Virus record (IMG/VR): IMGVR_UViG_3300038660_000022
Coordinates: 1 to 27,868 of that record
Reading direction: 5' to 3' (one strand)
Source of the DNA: a virus
Length of the DNA stretch: 27,868 bases
Shown: one piece after another, positions 22,369 to 27,868 of the stretch
Layout of the letters: each line of letters starts with the position of its first letter
Numbering within the stretch: the first letter of the stretch is position 1
Translations under genes and position numbers: made by a program
The notes under the pieces: model-generated
Told to the model about the DNA's origin: nothing
What the model saw: the letters and a program-made list of their open reading frames with translations, nothing else
Databases searched by the model: none

Positions 22369-25233
22369 GTGGGATTAGGGATTATAAATAGACAATTTAA
22401 ACAAGAGCAAAACGTAAACGGCAACACTTTTGCATTAGGGAATGTTTCTAAGAAAATCACAGAAACTTTTGGACTAGCTTTTGATTTTAGATTTGAGTCT
22501 TCTACTAGTGAATTAATAATGATAAATGATGAGTCGTCAATTAAGCTCTTGACTGGTGATTGGTCGGACAAAGGTTTTGTTTCGGGCGACGTTGTGACGC
22601 TTACTGGTTCAGTAGAAGACTCTAATGGTGGTGTTTTTGCGTGGACTAACTCAAGTCATACAATTCAAAATGTTCAAGGTAATATAATGAATTTTACTAC
22701 AGGCATAACATTAGGATTTACCTCTCCAATTGGTGCTTTGATGCCACAAGGTCAGAACACACCGCTATTAGTAGTTAATACTTCAAGAACAGCACCCGAG
22801 CAAGTAACGTTTTACCATAATTTAATATTAAACGACGCAAATAGTTCTACTGGATCGCTTTTAGATGGTGAAGTAAATAAATTTGTAATTGAAGATACTG
22901 ATACCATACCTATTAATGACTATGGTGTTATCATTCAAGAGGGCAACAAGTCAGGAGGTCGCTATGTTTTTTCTCAATGTTCATTTCAAAGAGCGCCTGA
23001 CGTAGGGACTATAACTCAATATTTCGTTACAATAGTATATTTTTTACTCAGCTATGATGAGTCAAGTTTTGATAAACCTTCGTTCTTTGAAATTGGTCAA
23101 TGCTTAAAACCTACTATTGAGATATACGGCTATCCTGAAGTTAATAATCCAAATTCAGCACTTAGTATAACGGCTTTTAATCCATTAGCAAATACAGGAT
23201 GGGTTAACGAAAACTATAATGAAGGTATTAATGATTTCGCAGTTGATAGTCTTTCAATTACTAATTCAAGCGGCGACGCATTAAGTGAAATCGACCACAA
23301 CCAAACTAATATCATATCGGCAATCGTAAGTGGTTCGGCAGATTTCTTAGATGAAATTGAGTGTGTATTTGAAGTAATACCTCCCGAAGATGACTTTGAG
23401 AACAACGAGTTTTCAAACTTAGATAATTCATTCCTAACCTACTTTAGAGTTGAAGCAGCGGTTGTTGACGAGCAGTTGTCATTTGGTAAAAATGGGGGCG
23501 CTATTCCTTCTTCTATTGAATCAATAACGAACACGACGAATACTATACAGATAGACTTCACATTAACCCCAAATAGTGATTTTACTAATTACATTAACAA
23601 TTTAAACGAAGAAGATAGAAGATACAGAATATCATTTGTAGTTCAATCTATTGACGGCACAGAAAACGACAACAACTCAGTTACTTTAGTTTTAAAACAA
23701 GGGCTTTTAACGGAAGCGCCAATTCCTGACCAGTTATTTGATGGAGTAGTCTCACAAGGATTTTTAAATCATGTTCAATCTATTGGTGATGCAGCAGTTC
23801 CAAACTATGTGGGGCGTACAGAAGATGACTTTGTATTTACGTCAAAATTCAATTTAGATAATAATGAAGTTTGGGAGAAAATGACATTAGACATTGAAGT
23901 GGTTAAGGATAGTGACGGTACTTCATTTGATTTGTTTTCATCTTCAATTAACTTTCTGAATAACCCGAACACTCCGATGGTTAACGGTGTTATTCAGATT
24001 GATGAAACTCAGGCTTTGGCTCAATTCTTAGATGCACCTGATCGTAATAAAATAGAGTTAAAAAATACAGGTGTTACAGCGGTAGGAACTTATGAAGTTG
24101 AGCTAATATGGTCAATGATGGCTAATTGGAGATATTGGATAACAAACAACCAAGCATTTACTGAATTTTACGATAACACTTTAGAAAACGATGGTAAAAA
24201 TCAAGAGTGGGTAAGGTATTTAGATTTAACAGGCTATACTATTCGAGCGAGAGTAAGACTAATTAAAGATGACATTGCATACTATTTTGGTGGAAATATT
24301 GATGTTTCGGATTATGATGATTGGGCTGGCGCGAGTGAAATTACTCTATACGATGAGAATAATGATTTGGTAACGGCTTTATTAGATGGTCAAGTAATGA
24401 AAGTTAGAGCCGACCACGTTTTAAACTCAGGAAGTTGGACTTTAGGAAACGCTTGGGGGTGGATTTCTCAAAGAGGTTACGAGCAAGATCCGAATAAAAG
24501 ACTATCAACTTTTTGGGATTGGACAAGTCAGGATAATCCTTTGCAACCGAAAGCGGGAGAAACGACTGCTACTTTGGAAATAGTGACGACAAATACAGCG
24601 GACGACACGGCTCGAATAGAGTGCTTAATTGACACTTCATTAACAAATGTGAATGATTTTAGTTTAACTTCTCGTATTCAAAGCCCTTCAACACCTTCTT
24701 GTATGCACCCTTTAGAGTGGCTGATTGGTTCTGTTGAAGCAAATGCAGCGAATGAAAGCGATTATGTGGCAACATTGAATCAAATATTAAACAAAGGTGT
24801 TGTTACGGAATATCCAATCTGCTGTCCTGATTGCGCGGTTGAGTACACAGATATATTCGGAACAGCAATAGCTTGGGCTTTTGGGACACACGCGGACACC
24901 CAATTAATAGTTGACTCGGGAGACCCGACACCTGATGCTTGTTGCTATGATTCGTATAAGGCAACAACAAGTTATGCGTCGTGTATATCTACATTTGATG
25001 CTGAAATAAACGCTCTAGTTAACACCACTAATGACCCTGATGCACTATTAGCTTTAAACCCATCTTTATTAAATGCTTATACGGGCGGTCAAGACATTAT
25101 ACTACTAACTAATTTAATTACCAACATCACAACGGACACGCAGATAAGGTATGATTTACTGTTTGAAATAATTGACCGAGGTGTTGTAATGAAGTGCTTT
25201 AATGATGGAGCTAAACGATTAACACGATTATAA
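22369..25233 (+). CDS. Large tail protein with Cys-rich C-terminal part, 954 residues
   Basis: The start is GTG 22369, one base after the previous stop; no ATG is available near it and the frame reads naturally from there (MGLGIINRQFKQEQNVNGNT). The first 750 or so residues are beta-rich, Asp/Asn/Thr-rich modules typical of tail-tip or fibre proteins. The C-terminal 200 residues are different: helical with clustered Cys (YPICCPDC near 816-823, ACCYDSY near 855-861, SYASC ending near 870). It could form disulfides or bind metal. Position between tail-tip and fibre genes fits a baseplate component. No enzyme motif is seen. Confidence 0.7.
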   Translation: MGLGIINRQFKQEQNVNGNTFALGNVSKKITETFGLAFDFRFESSTSELIMINDESSIKLLTGDWSDKGFVSGDVVTLTGSVEDSNGGVFAWTNSSHTIQNVQGNIMNFTTGITLGFTSPIGALMPQGQNTPLLVVNTSRTAPEQVTFYHNLILNDANSSTGSLLDGEVNKFVIEDTDTIPINDYGVIIQEGNKSGGRYVFSQCSFQRAPDVGTITQYFVTIVYFLLSYDESSFDKPSFFEIGQCLKPTIEIYGYPEVNNPNSALSITAFNPLANTGWVNENYNEGINDFAVDSLSITNSSGDALSEIDHNQTNIISAIVSGSADFLDEIECVFEVIPPEDDFENNEFSNLDNSFLTYFRVEAAVVDEQLSFGKNGGAIPSSIESITNTTNTIQIDFTLTPNSDFTNYINNLNEEDRRYRISFVVQSIDGTENDNNSVTLVLKQGLLTEAPIPDQLFDGVVSQGFLNHVQSIGDAAVPNYVGRTEDDFVFTSKFNLDNNEVWEKMTLDIEVVKDSDGTSFDLFSSSINFLNNPNTPMVNGVIQIDETQALAQFLDAPDRNKIELKNTGVTAVGTYEVELIWSMMANWRYWITNNQAFTEFYDNTLENDGKNQEWVRYLDLTGYTIRARVRLIKDDIAYYFGGNIDVSDYDDWAGASEITLYDENNDLVTALLDGQVMKVRADHVLNSGSWTLGNAWGWISQRGYEQDPNKRLSTFWDWTSQDNPLQPKAGETTATLEIVTTNTADDTARIECLIDTSLTNVNDFSLTSRIQSPSTPSCMHPLEWLIGSVEANAANESDYVATLNQILNKGVVTEYPICCPDCAVEYTDIFGTAIAWAFGTHADTQLIVDSGDPTPDACCYDSYKATTSYASCISTFDAEINALVNTTNDPDALLALNPSLLNAYTGGQDIILLTNLITNITTDTQIRYDLLFEIIDRGVVMKCFNDGAKRLTRL

Positions 25234-25234
25234 A

Positions 25235-27526
25235 ATGAGCGCAAATGTAACGAAATACGAAGTTTCAAAAGTCCAAATACCTTCAATCTTTGAAAGTGAA
25301 GATAGGGGGCTGGATAGGCTTGCAAGTCCTCAGTTAGTCCTTGCAAGCCTTTCAAGTAACTCAAGATACAAGAACGATATTACTAAGATAGCCGTCGTTT
25401 GTGATGTTTTGACAGTTGAATTGGAGCGTTCTAACGGAACTATTATCGCGGCGCCTGGACTTGTTGTTAATTTTCCACACCAAGCAAATGCTAAAGGGTT
25501 TGTAATTGATTGGAGACAATTAGAGACAACATTACCAAGTGGCGCTATTGTGATAGATACTGATTGTTATAAGATAAAGATTTCATTCGAGATTGCAGGA
25601 ACTGAAGGGAGTTACTATTATGGTGCTTATCGACTAAAGACTTGGAGCATTGAGGTTGCTCGAAACACCGTGCAGGTATTTAGCATTTTAAATGATGTTG
25701 TTCGAGATGACGGCATTAATTATAGAGACTCAGGATTTGGTGGAACTATTCGTTTTGAAGGGTCATTTGGTTATATGCAGCCTAATTTTGATACTAAAAA
25801 CCTAACTTATTCAGACAGGTCAAGAAAGAAAGTAAGAAACGAAGCGTTAAGAACGTATGAATTAAGAACTTCGTATGTGACTAATTGTATAACTGAAGAA
25901 TTAGATAACGATCATTTACTAGCTGCAAATCAAATATGGGTAACTGAGCATAATCCAGTAGCGCATAAGCAATATAGACAATTTCCAGTTATATTAAGCG
26001 AAGAAGAGTCTCCAAGTATGGAGTATACTTTGGGTCAAAAAGCTAAATTAATAGCTACATTTAAAGATAAGGTTGCAACGCACGAGAGTAAGTATGATGG
26101 AAGTATTGAAGCTAAATTAAATATTAGTTTTGATTTGCCACAAGGCACGCAAGTTGAGGGGTGTTTACCTGGAACAGTAAACGTAAACCAATCAGACAGC
26201 TCTTTAATTGCAGCGGTAAATGTAGCGAGTGGAGGTCTTGAAGATTACAACGTTGCTGATAGTGTGATTACATTAAACACAAATGAAGTATCAGTAAATG
26301 TTTTAGCGACGGATAATAAAAACTTCAATCTATTAAATCAAAACGGAGAAACTTTAACGGTTAATAATGTAGTTGGAAATGATGTTACTTTAAATAGTTG
26401 GTGGCAGAGAAACCCTCTATGGCCTGACCTGCCTGTTATAAATGTCGGAGACGAGCGCTTCGTAGGTCTGTACGCTGTATTTGAGGATGATGTTGATGAC
26501 AATACAATCACTATTGATGTTGGGTCAGGTCAAAGTATTGACTATGGAGACGGCACTTCTATAACTTCAAGTGCAGGAACGAACACTCACACTTATACTT
26601 ACGCCACAGTAACTGGTGCGGTTGTTCAAACGCCACAAGGTAGTAATTATAAAATGGTTATTGTTGATGTTGATTTGACGGGTGTTACAGATATGCTTTT
26701 AGATCAAGCAGTCGGCGCTCACAGCTTCAGGTCTACGGGCTGGCTAGATATTTCCGCAGCTTCCTCGACTTTAAACCGTATCGACTTAGCGGGCGACGCC
26801 GTGCCCTTTCTTTTAGAGCGTTTTGTAGTCGAAGAAATGAATTTAAACTCTAACGACATAGCGCGCGCTGTTAGAGGGTGTAATATGCTTAAAATTTACG
26901 ATTACCCGCTACTTAATAGCACCAACATAGCAAATGGTTTATTTGAAGACGCCGCGCAGGGCGGTATAAGGGATAAAAATAACAACCCTATAGAAATAAA
27001 TAACCCGACGGGGGGGGATTTCAGGGTTTTTTGCAGATTTTCGGGCGTGGATAAGCTCGGAGACATAAACCTGCCTAATGCTTGGGTAGATTTTATGTTC
27101 CAATTTTCCAATATAAGCGAAATAGGAAATATGTATTTTGATGGCGTGGGCAATACGAATAGAATGTTCCTAAATTCAAGAATTAGAAAGGTCGGAACTA
27201 TACAAGTTTCTTCCGCACTGACAAGTATTTTTCGAATGTTTTTCTTCGTTACCCTGGAGGAAATTATATTCACGGGCGATATGTCGGGAGTTACGAACAC
27301 GGGCGGCGCGTTTGATATTAATTCAGCCCTTAAACGATTGTTAATGCCCCTTATGTCGGTCGGTTTTGATATTTCAGATTCGTCTATATCAGGAACGCCA
27401 CTACAAGACTTGTTTACATCTTTAGGTAACGCAAACGGGGCGCAGACAATAACACTCCCAAATTTTACAATCGGACAAAGTACAACCATAGCAACGAATA
27501 AAGGCTACACAATAGCATACGCATAA
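25235..27526 (+). CDS. Tail fibre-like receptor-binding candidate with LRR-type C-terminus
   Basis: 763 residues, starting one base after the previous stop. The N-terminal 300 residues are mixed and look like a conserved baseplate-anchoring part. From about residue 390 the protein changes: a PKD-like segment (SIDYGDGTS and HTYTYATVTG) and then irregular 22-26-residue repeats with MF, F..S.I..IG and Asn/Gly positions (for example NISEIGNMYFDG, RIRKVGTIQV and LEEIIFTGDM), typical of BspA/TpLRR-like leucine-rich repeats. The DNA for this part is clearly richer in G+C than the rest. I infer a receptor-binding tip acquired or exchanged as a module. Confidence 0.7.
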   Translation: MSANVTKYEVSKVQIPSIFESEDRGLDRLASPQLVLASLSSNSRYKNDITKIAVVCDVLTVELERSNGTIIAAPGLVVNFPHQANAKGFVIDWRQLETTLPSGAIVIDTDCYKIKISFEIAGTEGSYYYGAYRLKTWSIEVARNTVQVFSILNDVVRDDGINYRDSGFGGTIRFEGSFGYMQPNFDTKNLTYSDRSRKKVRNEALRTYELRTSYVTNCITEELDNDHLLAANQIWVTEHNPVAHKQYRQFPVILSEEESPSMEYTLGQKAKLIATFKDKVATHESKYDGSIEAKLNISFDLPQGTQVEGCLPGTVNVNQSDSSLIAAVNVASGGLEDYNVADSVITLNTNEVSVNVLATDNKNFNLLNQNGETLTVNNVVGNDVTLNSWWQRNPLWPDLPVINVGDERFVGLYAVFEDDVDDNTITIDVGSGQSIDYGDGTSITSSAGTNTHTYTYATVTGAVVQTPQGSNYKMVIVDVDLTGVTDMLLDQAVGAHSFRSTGWLDISAASSTLNRIDLAGDAVPFLLERFVVEEMNLNSNDIARAVRGCNMLKIYDYPLLNSTNIANGLFEDAAQGGIRDKNNNPIEINNPTGGDFRVFCRFSGVDKLGDINLPNAWVDFMFQFSNISEIGNMYFDGVGNTNRMFLNSRIRKVGTIQVSSALTSIFRMFFFVTLEEIIFTGDMSGVTNTGGAFDINSALKRLLMPLMSVGFDISDSSISGTPLQDLFTSLGNANGAQTITLPNFTIGQSTTIATNKGYTIAYA

Positions 27527-27708
27527 TGAAAAATATATATAGAATAGACGACAACGGTAATTGGGGAAACTACTATAAGGTTGAATTTCCTGACGGTCAA
27601 ATCATGGATGAAGATAATCACGACTTTGAAAGGGATGGTTTTTACTGGTCAAAAACACCACCTAAAAAATATTTAGAATGGATTGAATTAAATAATCATT
27701 TGGAATAA
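27526..27708 (+). CDS. Small acidic protein after the fibre gene, 60 residues
   Basis: Overlaps the fibre stop by one base (TAATG), so it is translationally coupled to it. The product (starting MKNIYRIDDNGNWGNYYKVE) is rich in Asp, Asn and Trp with a short beta pattern and a PPKKYLEW end. Small proteins directly after fibres are often fibre assembly chaperones. That role is a guess from position. Confidence 0.6.
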   Translation: MKNIYRIDDNGNWGNYYKVEFPDGQIMDEDNHDFERDGFYWSKTPPKKYLEWIELNNHLE

Positions 27709-27729
27709 CAAATATATTTACTATATTTG
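27699..27729 (+). promoter_or_regulatory. Near-ideal Bacteroidetes promoter for the right-edge gene
   Basis: TTTG at 27699-27702, a 19-base spacer, then TATATTTG at 27722-27729. It overlaps the end of the 60-residue gene and lies 22 bases before the ATG at 27752. Confidence 0.8.
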
Positions 27730-27751
27730 TAGAAACAAAAAACAAATAATT

Positions 27752-27868
27752 ATGAAAAAGTTAATTTTAAGTATTTTAATCGTGTTAAGTTTTAACGTTC
27801 AATCACAGGACACTTGGGAGTATCGAAGTGATAAGAGAGCACACGCATTAACAGGTTATGCATTAGGC
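27752..27868 (+). CDS. N-terminus of a secreted or membrane protein (partial)
   Basis: ATG 27752 follows a strong promoter and runs off the window after 39 codons. The product starts MKKLILSILIVLSFNVQSQD, a typical signal peptide with probable cleavage after VQS or SQ. The mature start contains WEYRSDKRAHALTGYALG, where the DK..H...GY..G pattern resembles small periplasmic or membrane proteins with glycine-rich helices. It may be a lysis or exclusion protein, but the part seen is too short to decide. Confidence 0.7.
   Translation, partial: MKKLILSILIVLSFNVQSQDTWEYRSDKRAHALTGYALG

Noticed and set aside
26902-27489. Long 195-codon open frame on the - strand
   Set aside because: It is antisense to the fibre gene, whose own frame reads through with sensible repeats. 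The G+C-richer DNA there makes chance long frames more likely, and no promoter or family signal is seen.
1-27868. Possible genome-wide reassignment of TAG, suggested by the lipobox amber
   Set aside because: Several well-supported genes end in TAG at the expected place (for example 2496, 4971, 6078, 11924), so TAG acts as a stop.
1-27868. CRISPR array, diversity-generating retroelement, tRNA genes or insertion sequence
   Set aside because: No regularly spaced direct repeats, no reverse transcriptase or template/variable repeat pair, no cloverleaf-like sequence and no transposase were seen in reading both strands.

Overview
The window is a contiguous piece of a tailed double-stranded DNA phage (or prophage) of a Bacteroidetes host, most likely a flavobacterium. 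Three things point to this host group: an AT-rich coding style, several strong matches to the Bacteroidetes sigma-factor promoter (TTTG, about 18-20 bases, then TAnnTTTG), and little sign of Shine-Dalgarno sequences before genes. Every convincing gene lies on the + strand, usually packed with 1-4 base (ATGA/TAATG) overlaps. No integrase, repressor, polymerase, endolysin or tRNA is visible, so the window alone does not decide between lytic and temperate.

Layout. (1) 1-3000: early recombination/repair module, with a VRR-NUC nuclease, an ERF-type single-strand annealing protein, a DUF3127 OB-fold-like protein and unknown small proteins. (2) 3000-5450: small genes, a virion-like beta-rich protein with its own promoter, a small two-helix membrane protein (holin candidate), a Cys-motif mini-protein, and a small lipoprotein gene interrupted by TAG exactly at its lipobox. 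(3) 5457-10624: packaging and head genes, in order TerS, a 50-residue overlap gene, TerL, portal, connector-type small proteins and scaffold. (4) 10625-12148: an interruption between scaffold and major capsid genes, holding terminators, promoters, two acidic small proteins, an HNH endonuclease and two candidate structured leader RNAs. (5) 12149-16887: major capsid protein, virion protein, neck/tail-completion proteins, probable major tail protein, a strong terminator and proteins just upstream of the tape measure. (6) 16865-27526: tape measure (1198 residues), tail-tip proteins and a long fibre-like protein whose C-terminal third looks like an LRR (BspA-type) receptor-binding module of different base composition. 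(7) The right edge has one small gene and the start of a secreted protein with a very good promoter.

The long tape measure and the absence of any recognisable sheath suggest a siphovirus-like particle with a long non-contractile tail. The most interesting places for follow-up are the scaffold/capsid cassette with its bistable-looking leader upstream of the HNH gene, the structured capsid-gene leader, the portal with an embedded DnaJ-like zinc knuckle, the tail-tip protein with a hydrophobic hairpin, the compositionally foreign LRR fibre tip, and the lipobox amber codon.
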